In this document: positions 14,267 through 22,770 of the stretch, in pieces | Layout of the letters: each line of letters begins with the position of its first letter | Numbering within the stretch: position 1 is the stretch's first letter | From: an uncultured Mordavella sp. | GTDB lineage: Bacteria; Bacillota; Clostridia; Lachnospirales; Lachnospiraceae | Direction: 5' to 3' | Assembly (NCBI GenBank): GCA_902406105.1 | Contig: CABPCP010000026.1 | Span: forward strand, 1 to 42,594 | DNA length: 42,594 nt | The notes under the pieces: model-generated | What the model was told of the DNA's origin: nothing | The model's input: only the letters and a program-made list of their open reading frames with translations | The model's database searches: none | Translations under genes and position numbers: made by a program

Positions 14267-14374
14267 ATTTCCCGTTGCAAAGCCCTTCTAAAACCAAGGT
14301 CTATAGGGCTTGCCGCCGATTCCCGGCGTTAAATGAATCGAGTGTTCGAGACCTTCCACTCGTAAAACAAAACT
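14258..14374 (+). repeat. right attachment-site repeat (attR)
   Basis: 117-bp direct repeat of 7525-7641. The queT Shine-Dalgarno AAAGGAG begins immediately after it, so the repeat spans almost the whole queT leader from -10 box to ribosome binding site. Confidence 0.85.
14273..14363 (+). ncRNA. queT leader RNA, probable preQ1-type riboswitch
   Basis: Hairpin A (14277-14286 with 14305-14313) has a loop AAGGTCT (14296-14302) perfectly complementary to AGACCTT (14349-14355) in the loop of hairpin C. Hairpin B is CGCCG/CGGCG. Versus the left copy, the closing pair of A changed from G-C to U-A, a compensatory change. queT genes are commonly under preQ1 riboswitches. At about 100 nt in a Clostridial host, class III is the closest described class, though I cannot confirm it. 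The aptamer ends about 15 nt before the Shine-Dalgarno, suggesting translational control. Confidence 0.65.
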
Positions 14375-14388
14375 AAAGGAGAATCAAA

Positions 14389-14880
14389 ATGAGAAATCAA
14401 AAAATTACTTTCATGACTCAGGCCGCCATGATCGCGGCTATCTATGTGGTGCTGACCTATGTCTTTGCGCCCTTTTCTTTTGGAGAGATACAGGTACGCC
14501 TTGCAGAAGCCCTGACCATTCTCCCCTTGTTTACCCCAGCTGCCGTTCCCGGCTTATTTATCGGCTGCCTCATCGGAAACATCCTGGGCGGCGCAATCCT
14601 TCCGGACATTTTATGCGGAAGCCTGGCCACCTTGATCGGCGCAGTCTTTACTTATTTGTTGCGGGAAAAAAGTCCCTTTATGGCTCCCCTACCGCCAATA
14701 CTGGCCAATACAGTAATTGTGCCTTTTGTCCTTCGCTATGGATATGGCGTAGCATTGCCGATCCCCTTCATGATGCTGACCGTAGGGATTGGCGAAATTC
14801 TTTCATGCGGAGTCCTTGGACTGGTTTTATATTATGCGCTGAAACGTTACAGCGTTCAATTTGGGACAGGGCATTTTTAA
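14389..14880 (+). CDS. queT: QueT family queuosine-precursor transporter (ECF S component)
   Basis: 163 residues, about five to six membrane spans. The start QKITFMTQAAMIAAIYVVLT and the motif FGEIQVRLAEALTILPLFTP, then GLFIGCLIGNILGG, are typical of QueT substrate-binding components, which pair with a shared energising module (not in this window). Likely cargo is preQ1/preQ0 or queuine. AAAGGAG lies eight bases before the ATG. The leader is a riboswitch candidate. The last eight or so codons (VQFGTGHF) and the stop come from a REP-like repeat, so the natural C-terminus was replaced. Confidence 0.9.
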   Translation: MRNQKITFMTQAAMIAAIYVVLTYVFAPFSFGEIQVRLAEALTILPLFTPAAVPGLFIGCLIGNILGGAILPDILCGSLATLIGAVFTYLLREKSPFMAPLPPILANTVIVPFVLRYGYGVALPIPFMMLTVGIGEILSCGVLGLVLYYALKRYSVQFGTGHF

Positions 14881-14916
14881 TTAGGGCCGGGGGATTTTTA
14901 AAAATCCCCCGGCCCC
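14854..14916 (+). repeat. REP-like palindromic repeat, copy 2
   Basis: Tail GTTCAATTTGGGACAGGGC (14854 onwards) lies inside the 3' end of queT; the perfect 32-bp palindrome follows at 14884-14915. Same orientation relative to the upstream gene as copies 1 and 3. Sits between convergent genes. Confidence 0.8.
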
Positions 14917-14921
14917 AATTA

Positions 14922-17357
14922 TCATCCTACATACGTATGTCCGCTTCCAGCCGTCATTTTATCGATTTCTTCACAGGAAGCGCTGTGTCTTTCTCCACTT
15001 TTCCCGTCAACATAAATCACCGTAGAATCTTCATATCCGATCAATATGATTCCGTCTTTTGCGTTTTGCATCGCAATCACCGGACGGTCCTGGTTAATGA
15101 TATAAAGCAAATCTTCACAGCTGCATCCTGTCAGATCCAGCCCGTTTCCATCTCTGAGCTTATCTATGATCTCCATCGGCGCCGTCCCCGCCGCCAGTTG
15201 ACTTCGGATGGTCTCTATCTCTCCGTCTTTGCCTTCTATCGTATAGGTAAGATCCCGGTTCCCACTCTCCCAGATATATTCCTGGCTGGAAGATATAACG
15301 ACTCCCTCACATTCTCGTGCTTTATTCACCGCATCCCCCGCTTGTTCAAACACTCCCTGAAGTCTTCCGTATCCGTAGACATAGCATTTCCCACTGTTGT
15401 CAATATCATCAAATTCAATCGTCATCGCCTCATCCGATTGCACCTGCTTTGGTTTTAAAAGCTTTGGATTCTTGTCACTGATCCCATCGCTGTAGGTCAG
15501 CCGCATCTGAGTCCCCTTTAGATCTGTAGAATAGGACTCCAAAGTAATGTTGCTTTCTTCTTTCTGGGTATTATTGGTAATATAATCTTCTGATGCGGCT
15601 GTGTAGGTATTGCCGCTTTTTGCCGCCCGCTCCAGGGTGATCATATTTCCATCAAACCGAGCTCCTAAAATATAAACATTCTCCTGTTCATAGGTTTTGA
15701 TGACCTTGCTCTTACTATTCTGTATCTCTACTTTATACATAGGATTCACGACCGTCCCGGATACCGTTTCTCCCGAATCCTCCTCTCTGGATACCCCATA
15801 CACAAAATCGTTCTTGATAAATCCAAGTGGCTGGATCGTTTCATTTTCTCCTCCCTCAACAGTCCTTTCATTTCCGGTAGCCAGATTTTTGACCACAATA
15901 TGGCCATCCTTTTGATAGGCGACAATATGGCCGTCTTCCGACACCACATACTGGTCATCCGCCAGTTCCTTGGCAAGCACGTTCCGCTCATCTTTCTTCA
16001 CGTCTATTTCGTAAAGTGTATGATCTGCCAGCACATACAGCATATCTTCGTCTACATTGTAATAGACCAGTTTCCCCAGTTCTTCGATGGCGTTTCCCCA
16101 GGACTTGTTAGTAGAAAGAAATACTTTTTCTTCCACAGAGCTTGTTTCAATATCATAATGGTAAATAGCGACTCCCACTTCGCCTTCATGCTGGCCCCGG
16201 TTCATATATCCGTACACCGCAAATGTCAGATTCCCTTTTTTATCTCCTTCTATCAGGCGAATCTCATGTTGAGCCGTATCATTTCTTTCATCCGTATTTT
16301 CTGCCGATAAGAAGCTGAACACCTGGGAAATCTCATCGGTATTCTTATTATAAGTCCACACCTCGCCTGCTTGTATAAAAGAAACAATGGTTCCGTCTTC
16401 ATTGATCACATACGGCACATCATAGTCCGCAATTCCAAGCAGGATTCCCGTCGCGCTCAATACTTGCCGGGTCGGATCAAAGATCTGTTCCATCTGCCTG
16501 TCATAATCCAGCAGATAAGTATGATCCCGCTGGCTGTCATAGCGGACCCGGAAATATTCAGTAACCTTGTACAGATCATCCTCATTTTCTTCGCCCTTAC
16601 AGCGCACCATATACTCCAGCTGTACACAAGTATAAGTCCCTCTCAGCTCTTTGATGCTCCAGCGCTCGCCGCCTTCTACCTGCGGAGCCAGGTCTCCCCA
16701 GGTCACATGATTGTAATCCGAATGAATCGTCACATGGGCAAATGTAGTATTGTCTCCCTCTTCACTTGGTTCAATCGCCGTACTGATCTGCGCGCCTTCT
16801 CCTTGGTTCAGCGCCGCTTCATGGAACGTTTGGACATAGTTGAGACATTGGGACACGTTTGTACCTTCCTCTGCAGCGATCCTGGTATAATAATAAACCT
16901 CTTTATCTCCAGAAACGTGCAGGATCAGCTGAAGAACCCGTTCTTCCGAAAGAATATCTTTCTGAGACAGATCTAAAACTTCTGTTTCTCCCGGTTTCTG
17001 GATCGTCTCTTCCAGAAGGACTTCTTTCCCATCCAGCGTGTAAACTTTATATTCCACGCTGCTGATCGTATTTTCATACGGCTGGATCTCTACTTCCAGC
17101 CCCTGACTTTTTACAGGTGTAATAGCGTCCCGGATAGAAGGGATATCCATTTCTTTTGCATACCCCGGCACACTATTCAGCGAATATCCATCACAGGAAA
17201 AAGAGACCTGCGGATAAGTAGCCGCCCCCATATCCGCAGTCATACTGTCGTTCCCATTGTTTGTCAGATAGCTGAAAAAGATGACCGCCGCAAGAAAGAC
17301 TCCCGTCAGGATCCCTGCGTTGATCAGCCGTATTTTCCAACGTCTTTTTATCTTCAT
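14922..17357 (-). CDS. membrane-anchored extracytoplasmic protein, propeller-like with C-terminal papain-fold-like domain
   Basis: 811 residues, family name not known to me. A single N-terminal span (about 9-30) anchors a long outside domain. Residues 300-560 contain repeated short beta units (YVINEDGTIVSF, YYNVDEDMLYVLADHTLYEID, YVVSEDGHIVAYQKDGHIVV) that suggest a beta-propeller. The last 100 residues (GCSCEDLLYIINQDRPVIAM, then GIILIGYEDSTVIYVDG) resemble the second half of C39-like peptidase domains, but I cannot identify a catalytic set. It overlaps the methyltransferase gene by four bases (ATGA). Probably a sensor or envelope protein. Confidence 0.65.
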   Translation of the reverse strand: MKIKRRWKIRLINAGILTGVFLAAVIFFSYLTNNGNDSMTADMGAATYPQVSFSCDGYSLNSVPGYAKEMDIPSIRDAITPVKSQGLEVEIQPYENTISSVEYKVYTLDGKEVLLEETIQKPGETEVLDLSQKDILSEERVLQLILHVSGDKEVYYYTRIAAEEGTNVSQCLNYVQTFHEAALNQGEGAQISTAIEPSEEGDNTTFAHVTIHSDYNHVTWGDLAPQVEGGERWSIKELRGTYTCVQLEYMVRCKGEENEDDLYKVTEYFRVRYDSQRDHTYLLDYDRQMEQIFDPTRQVLSATGILLGIADYDVPYVINEDGTIVSFIQAGEVWTYNKNTDEISQVFSFLSAENTDERNDTAQHEIRLIEGDKKGNLTFAVYGYMNRGQHEGEVGVAIYHYDIETSSVEEKVFLSTNKSWGNAIEELGKLVYYNVDEDMLYVLADHTLYEIDVKKDERNVLAKELADDQYVVSEDGHIVAYQKDGHIVVKNLATGNERTVEGGENETIQPLGFIKNDFVYGVSREEDSGETVSGTVVNPMYKVEIQNSKSKVIKTYEQENVYILGARFDGNMITLERAAKSGNTYTAASEDYITNNTQKEESNITLESYSTDLKGTQMRLTYSDGISDKNPKLLKPKQVQSDEAMTIEFDDIDNSGKCYVYGYGRLQGVFEQAGDAVNKARECEGVVISSSQEYIWESGNRDLTYTIEGKDGEIETIRSQLAAGTAPMEIIDKLRDGNGLDLTGCSCEDLLYIINQDRPVIAMQNAKDGIILIGYEDSTVIYVDGKSGERHSASCEEIDKMTAGSGHTYVG

Positions 17358-18508
17358 TGCAAATCCCCTTTATTATCTAATAGCCGCCCCAGTGTTGGCG
17401 ACACATGAAAAAATTCTTCACAGGCTTTGATCTTCCCCTCATTTTCTCCCGGTTTCCCGGTCCTGACCGCCCGCAGCAGAATATTCTTCGGTGTATGTTC
17501 CATATCAATAAATTCCAGCACCTGCACGTCATAACCTTCCCGCTCCAGATACTGGGCACGCAGCCCGTCTGTCAAAAGAGCTGCCATCCGCTCCTTGATC
17601 AGACCGTATTTCAAAATGGGCGCCAGAGTCTCATTCTCCATCTGGCCATTTAGTTCATGCTGACAGCAGGGCACGGACAGAATTACTTTCGCGTTCCATC
17701 CCACGGCTTTTGCCAGGGCAAAATCTGTCGCCGTATCACAGGCATGAAGGGTGACCACCATATCCACTTCTTCCGCCCCTGTATAATCCGCAATATTCCC
17801 TTCCAAGAACCGAAGTTTTTCATATCCGTATTTCCGTCCCAGCTGATTGCATTTCTCGATCACATCTTTCTTTAGATCCAATCCAATGATACGGACATCA
17901 TATTTCTTCATTTCATGAAGATAATAATACATCGCAAAAGTAAGATATGATTTCCCACAGCCAAAATCCAGGATCCGGATTTCCCGTCCTTTGGGCAGCT
18001 GAGGCAGAATGTCTTGGATAAACTCCAGAAAACGGTTGATCTGCCGGAATTTGTCGAATTTAGCGCGGACGATCTTCCCCTCCGCCGTCATAACGCCAAG
18101 ATCCTGTAAGAAGGGAACATAGGTCCCTTCCTCCAGAATATATTGTTTCTTCCGGTTATGCTCCAGATTGGCCGGCGCCTTTCTGGCCGCCCGGAGCTTT
18201 GTCTTGATCGTTGTCTTTCCCTTCTTGCTCACCAGAACGGACACCGTACATCCCTGAGTCTCCAACTGCATTTGCCGGAAAGTCTGCATATATTCCATGA
18301 TCTTTTCGCCCGCCTCTTCCTTTTCCAGATTCTGGTGAAACACCTGGGCGCCGCGAAACGCCTCAAACTGATATACCAGACGGTCTTTTCTTAAGACTGG
18401 GCGAACTCTCACCTTGGATGGCGCTTCCAGCTCTCTTGGGTTGCTCAGCACCGCAAAAAGAAATTCACTATTTAAATTATCCTCTAAAATATATCTTAAT
18501 TCATCCAT
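17354..18508 (-). CDS. class I SAM-dependent methyltransferase (Methyltransf_32-like)
   Basis: 384 residues. The SAM site ILDFGCGKSYLTFA is at about 195, followed by IGLDLKKDVI and DMVVTLHACDTATDFALA; SVPCCQHELN is the hallmark of the Methyltransf_32 group. The N-terminal 150 residues form a basic domain that may bind RNA (KGKTTIKTKLRAARKAP). Substrate unknown; an RNA target is plausible. No Shine-Dalgarno precedes the ATG, and the predicted transcription start lies only about three bases upstream, so the mRNA may be leaderless. Confidence 0.85.
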   Translation of the reverse strand: MDELRYILEDNLNSEFLFAVLSNPRELEAPSKVRVRPVLRKDRLVYQFEAFRGAQVFHQNLEKEEAGEKIMEYMQTFRQMQLETQGCTVSVLVSKKGKTTIKTKLRAARKAPANLEHNRKKQYILEEGTYVPFLQDLGVMTAEGKIVRAKFDKFRQINRFLEFIQDILPQLPKGREIRILDFGCGKSYLTFAMYYYLHEMKKYDVRIIGLDLKKDVIEKCNQLGRKYGYEKLRFLEGNIADYTGAEEVDMVVTLHACDTATDFALAKAVGWNAKVILSVPCCQHELNGQMENETLAPILKYGLIKERMAALLTDGLRAQYLEREGYDVQVLEFIDMEHTPKNILLRAVRTGKPGENEGKIKACEEFFHVSPTLGRLLDNKGDLQ

Positions 18509-18517
18509 AGTATCATT

Positions 18518-18546
18518 ATTGTAATGTTTTTTGGAAATAAGTGCAA
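18518..18546 (-). promoter_or_regulatory. promoter of the methyltransferase operon
   Basis: TTGCAC (18541-18546), 17 bp and TACAAT (18518-18523) on the minus strand. The expected start point, near 18511, is practically at the ATG (18508). Confidence 0.6.
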
Positions 18547-18574
18547 GTAGGCTGTTTCTTTTTCAAAAAGACAA

Positions 18575-18611
18575 AAAGAAGATGCCCTGGATATAAAAAG
18601 GCATCTTCTTT
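18575..18611. terminator. 12-bp inverted repeat, possible bidirectional terminator
   Basis: AAAGAAGATGCC and GGCATCTTCTTT with a 13-base loop, between the V-ATPase operon end and the methyltransferase promoter. It is A-rich on one side and ends in TTCTTT on the other. The remainder of 18612-18734 shows nothing I can name. Confidence 0.5.
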
Positions 18612-18734
18612 CGGCAGATAACTTTGTTCTCTTATATCAGCCGGAATCTCCAGGCGGCAGAAACGGCTTGCTGTGCGGATACCTATTTTCTGTCATATCA
18701 TTCTACAATATCGGATTCATCGAAAAGTCAAAAA

Positions 18735-18794
18735 GGGCCGGGGGATTTTTAAAAATCCCCCGGCCCCAATTAAAAATGCCCTGTCCCTTTTTAA
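18735..18794 (-). repeat. REP-like palindromic repeat, copy 3
   Basis: Perfect 32-bp palindrome (18735-18766) with the same tail (GGGACAGGGCATTTTT on the minus strand). The tail reaches the TAA stop of the V-ATPase D gene. T-rich sequence follows the palindrome, so this copy could terminate the operon. Confidence 0.8.
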
Positions 18795-19417
18795 TGTTTC
18801 CCCCCGGTCTGCATTCTTTTGATCACCTTCAGACGGGTAAACTCTTCTCTTTCCTTCTCTTCCAGAGCATTATTGATCGTATATACCAGGTTGCTGTACA
18901 TTGGTATGGTAATATTCTTCAACGCATTCGCCCGCTTCTGTGTTTTCTTGATGTTTGTAGCCAGACGGTACGCCGCATTCTCCACCATGGACAGCTTGAT
19001 CGTCAGATCTTTTACTTCCCGGAACGCTTCTCTTGCAATATCGATTGACTCGTGGGTCGTACTGAAGGAGTAAGTCAGGTCATTCTGTTTTGCATCATAC
19101 TTTACATGAGGAATCTCCGTCCCCATGATACTCCGCGTCTGAATCCGGATAGATTCTTCAATGGGCACCGTATAAGCCAGCTCCTGCACCTTGCTGATGC
19201 CATGTTCAATATTTGCCCGCTGCAGGCAGGCGTACGCTTTCGTAAATGTGGTATCTATCTTTTCCTGAATCTCTTTCGCCTCATCGATCAGGCTCATCAG
19301 TTCTTTTAGAAGAATATTCCGCTTCTTATCCATCAGGTCATATCCCTGATGGGCAAGCGCCAGCGAATTTTTCGCAAGCATCAGATTTCCTTTTGTAGGG
19401 AACTCTCTCGGATCCAT
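18791..19417 (-). CDS. ntpD: V-type ATP synthase subunit D
   Basis: Central rotor stalk subunit, 208 residues. It has the PTKGNLMLAKNSLALAHQGYDLMDKK signature near the N-terminus (residues 7-32), long antiparallel helices and the RRANALKNITIPMYSNLV-type C-terminal motif (here KRANALKNITIP). AAGGGAG precedes the ATG. Last gene of the operon, separated from subunit B by 171 bp that fold into several hairpins; its stop lies in REP copy 3. Confidence 0.95.
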   Translation of the reverse strand: MDPREFPTKGNLMLAKNSLALAHQGYDLMDKKRNILLKELMSLIDEAKEIQEKIDTTFTKAYACLQRANIEHGISKVQELAYTVPIEESIRIQTRSIMGTEIPHVKYDAKQNDLTYSFSTTHESIDIAREAFREVKDLTIKLSMVENAAYRLATNIKKTQKRANALKNITIPMYSNLVYTINNALEEKEREEFTRLKVIKRMQTGGKH

Positions 19418-19451
19418 AAAACAACTCCCTTTCCGTCAAACCAATAACCTT

Positions 19452-19575
19452 GGCGGCCCCACCGCCATTTCCCGCTCGCAGACTTGCGACTGTGCAACTC
19501 GCGCCCTTACGGGCTCTCGTTCACGTCGCCCCCAGATATGACTCCATCCACGGATAAATGCAAGCATTTCCCGTG
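19452..19575 (-). ncRNA. four-hairpin structured region between V-ATPase B and D
   Basis: Four consecutive inverted repeats: 19549-19575 (CACGG/CCGTG and AAATGC/GCATTT), 19501-19516 (GCCC/GGGC closing a GTAA loop on the minus strand), 19476-19489 (TCGCA/TGCGA) and 19452-19466 (GGCGG/CCGCC). The gap is 171 bp, while other genes in this operon overlap or nearly touch. It may be an mRNA processing or stoichiometry element, or an inserted repeat. No ORF is supported. Confidence 0.5.
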
Positions 19576-19588
19576 CCTGTCGCCATAT

Positions 19589-20983
19589 CTAGTCTGCTTC
19601 ACGTGCAGCTTCACGTGGATAGTATCGATCGATCAGTTTTGTATCTATTCTGTCTAATTCTTCTTTCGGCAGCAAGCCCAGCAGTTCCCAGCCTAAGTCC
19701 AGGGTGTCCTGGATGGTCCGGTTTTCTGTCGGCCCCTGGCCAATATACCGCTGTTCAAACGCCTCGCCAAATTTCAGATATTGTTTGTCCAACGGCGATA
19801 ATTCGTCCTCACCTATAACAGACGCCAGGTTCCTGGCCTCGCCCACCTTTGCATAGGCGGAAAAAAGCTGGTTCGCCAAACTCTGATGATCTTCTCTTGT
19901 ATACCCCGCTCCAATGCCGTCTTTCATCAGACGGGAAAGGGACGGCAGAACACTGATCGGCGGATACACACTCTGCCCATGCAGGTTTCGGTCAAGAACA
20001 ATCTGTCCTTCGGTAATATATCCCGTCAAGTCCGGGATTGGGTGGGTAATATCATCATTGGGCATAGTCAAAATCGGCAGCTGGGTCACAGACCCGCTTG
20101 CGCCTTCTACGATTCCCGCACGCTCATAAATAGTCGCAAGTTCACTGTACAAGTATCCCGGATATCCCTTCCTGGAAGGAATCTCTCCCTTTGAAGAAGA
20201 TACCTCACGCAGCGACTCAGCAAAGGATGTCATATCCGTCAGGATAACCAGGATATGCATATTGCATTCAAATGCCAGATATTCTGCTACCGTCAGCGCC
20301 ACTTTCGGCGTGATCAGACGCTCAACCACCGGATCATTAGCCAAATTCAGGAACATTGCCACATGATCGGAAACACCGCTTTCCTCGAATGTCTTTCTAA
20401 AGAACTCCGCCACATCATGCTTGACGCCCATAGCTCCGAATACGATAGCGAACTCTTCTTCTGAATCCTCTCCCAGAGAAGCCTGCTTTACAATCTGGGC
20501 CGCAAGCTGATCGTGAGGAAGACCATTCCCGGAGAAGATCGGCAGTTTCTGCCCGCGGATCAGTGTAGTCAGTCCGTCAATAGCGGAAATACCGGTACGG
20601 ATATAGTTTCTCGGATACTCCCTGCGGACCGGATTCAGCGGCAAGCCATTCACATCTCGCAGATCTTCCGACAGGATCGGTCCCAGATCATCGATCGGCT
20701 CGCCGATACCGTTAAAGGTACGGCCCAGCATGTCTGGAGATACCGCAATCTCCATGGGACGTCCTGTCAGCTTCGTATGGGTATTATTCAGGGACATATT
20801 CTCCGTTCCCTCGAATACCTGGATGATCGCTTTATCCTCATCCAATTCCACGATACGCCCCATCTTCCGGGTATCACCTTCTACGATGAACTCCACGATC
20901 TCATCATAGAAGGCGTCCTGCACTCCTTCCAGAATAACCAGAGGGCCATTGATATTACTTAGTCCAAGATATTCGATTGCCAT
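19589..20983 (-). CDS. ntpB: V-type ATP synthase subunit B (non-catalytic)
   Basis: 464 residues. N-terminal beta-barrel, then the nucleotide-binding fold with [17 protein letters not shown] in place of a canonical Walker A, as expected for subunit B. The [16 protein letters not shown] and [16 protein letters not shown] motifs are present. AAAGGAGGGA precedes the ATG, 14 bp after the A subunit stop. Forms the alternating A3B3 ring. Confidence 0.97.
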   Translation of the reverse strand: MAIEYLGLSNINGPLVILEGVQDAFYDEIVEFIVEGDTRKMGRIVELDEDKAIIQVFEGTENMSLNNTHTKLTGRPMEIAVSPDMLGRTFNGIGEPIDDLGPILSEDLRDVNGLPLNPVRREYPRNYIRTGISAIDGLTTLIRGQKLPIFSGNGLPHDQLAAQIVKQASLGEDSEEEFAIVFGAMGVKHDVAEFFRKTFEESGVSDHVAMFLNLANDPVVERLITPKVALTVAEYLAFECNMHILVILTDMTSFAESLREVSSSKGEIPSRKGYPGYLYSELATIYERAGIVEGASGSVTQLPILTMPNDDITHPIPDLTGYITEGQIVLDRNLHGQSVYPPISVLPSLSRLMKDGIGAGYTREDHQSLANQLFSAYAKVGEARNLASVIGEDELSPLDKQYLKFGEAFEQRYIGQGPTENRTIQDTLDLGWELLGLLPKEELDRIDTKLIDRYYPREAAREAD

Positions 20984-20997
20984 ATTTTGTCCCTCCT

Positions 20998-22770
20998 TTA
21001 TCCGTTCTTCTCAATTACTCTATTATAGAAATCATCGATATCTTTTTTGTAAAGATCCAGCATCTGAAGGTTATCATTCGGCACATCGTATTTGATGGCG
21101 ATCACTTTCTCAAATATGCCCTCTGCCTTCAATACGGACATAGGCATTCCCATAGCCACAAGTTTTCTGCTCTGCTTATAGAGATACAGAATCACATCCA
21201 TCATCTTAAACTGTTTCTCCAAAGACACACAGGTATCGTCTTTATGGAACGCATTCTGCTGCAGAAATCCAAGACGGATCACCTTGGCGATCTCCAGCAC
21301 CAGCTTCTGGTCGTCCGGAAGCACATCTCCGCCAATCAGTTTAACAATCTCCATCAGACTGCTCTCCTGATTCAAAAGAGCCATCAAACGGTTCCGATAG
21401 TCTACAAATTTGGGTGAAACATGGTCTGCGTACCATCCGCTTAAATCTGTCAAATACTCACTGTAACTGGAGAGCCAATGAATCGCCGGAAAATGTCTGG
21501 AATACGCCAATGATTTATCCAATCCCCAGAAACAGCGCACAAACCGCTTCGTATTCTGTGTAACCGGCTCAGAAAAGTCTCCGCCCTGAGGAGACACCGC
21601 GCCGATGATCGACACGGAGCCTGTCTCACCGTTTAAGGTCTGCATCATTCCCGCGCGCTCATAGAACGCAGAGAGCCGGGAAGCCAGATAAGCCGGGAAA
21701 CCTTCTTCCGCAGGCATCTCTTCCAGACGCCCAGACAGCTCTCTCAGAGCTTCCGCCCATCGGGAAGTAGAATCTGCCATAATCGCTACATCATAGCCCA
21801 TGTCCCGATAATACTCCGCCAGAGTAAGCCCTGTATAGATGGAAGCCTCACGGGCCGCCACCGGCATATTAGAGGTATTGGCGATCAGCACCGTCCGGTC
21901 CATCAGCGGATTCCCGTTTCGTGGATCCACCAGTTCTCCAAACTCTTCCAATACCTGCGTCATTTCATTTCCGCGCTCGCCGCATCCGATATAGACAATG
22001 ATGTCCGCATCCGACCATTTGGCGATCTGATGCTGGGTCATGGTTTTCCCCGTTCCGAATCCTCCTGGGATTGCCGCTGTTCCCCCTTTTGCGATCGGGA
22101 ACATCGTATCCAAGATCCGCTGGCCTGTCACCAGCGGAACGCTGGCAGAATATCTGTGATTGACCGGTCTTGGCACGCGGATCGGCCATTGCTGGGTCAT
22201 AGACAGTTCCTTCTTCGATCCGTCTCTCAATTCAAGCGTTACAATCGTATCATCAATGGTATACTGCCCATCCGCGGCAGTTTCCACCACCGTTCCTTCC
22301 ACATTAGGAGGCACCATACATTTGTGGACAATAGCCGAGGTCTCAGGAACTTCCGCAATGATCGTTCCTCCCCGCACCGCATCGCCTGGCTTTACCGTAA
22401 TGCGGGTATCCCATAATTTCTTCCGGTCCAGAGAATCCACGCTGACACCGCGGGTGATAAATGCTCCTCCGCTGTCCGCGATCCGCTCCAGGGGCCTCTC
22501 AATTCCATCGAAAATATTATTTAAAATCCCAGGCGCCAAGGTTACAGAAATCGCCGCTCCTGTGGCTTCTACTGATTCACCCGGCCTCAACCCGGACGTT
22601 TCCTCATAGACCTGGATCGTAGTCCGGTCCTTATCCAGGGAAATAACCTCGCCCACCAGCTTTTGTTCGCCCACATGGACCATCTCTGACATCTTAAATC
22701 CTGTCTTTCCCTTCAAGTAGATGACCGGACCATTGATGCCATAAATTGTTCCCGTTTTCTTACTATTCAA
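20998..22770 (-). CDS. ntpA: V-type ATP synthase subunit A (catalytic)
   Basis: 590 residues from a TTG start at 22770, which has GGGAGG eight bases upstream and overlaps the E subunit stop by eight bases; an upstream ATG at 22857 lies inside the E gene. Walker A is PGGFGTGKT near 235. The catalytic glutamate region [15 protein letters not shown], the non-homologous region typical of A subunits and the [14 protein letters not shown] motif are intact. Hydrolyses or makes ATP in the A3B3 head. Confidence 0.96.
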   Translation of the reverse strand: MNSKKTGTIYGINGPVIYLKGKTGFKMSEMVHVGEQKLVGEVISLDKDRTTIQVYEETSGLRPGESVEATGAAISVTLAPGILNNIFDGIERPLERIADSGGAFITRGVSVDSLDRKKLWDTRITVKPGDAVRGGTIIAEVPETSAIVHKCMVPPNVEGTVVETAADGQYTIDDTIVTLELRDGSKKELSMTQQWPIRVPRPVNHRYSASVPLVTGQRILDTMFPIAKGGTAAIPGGFGTGKTMTQHQIAKWSDADIIVYIGCGERGNEMTQVLEEFGELVDPRNGNPLMDRTVLIANTSNMPVAAREASIYTGLTLAEYYRDMGYDVAIMADSTSRWAEALRELSGRLEEMPAEEGFPAYLASRLSAFYERAGMMQTLNGETGSVSIIGAVSPQGGDFSEPVTQNTKRFVRCFWGLDKSLAYSRHFPAIHWLSSYSEYLTDLSGWYADHVSPKFVDYRNRLMALLNQESSLMEIVKLIGGDVLPDDQKLVLEIAKVIRLGFLQQNAFHKDDTCVSLEKQFKMMDVILYLYKQSRKLVAMGMPMSVLKAEGIFEKVIAIKYDVPNDNLQMLDLYKKDIDDFYNRVIEKNG

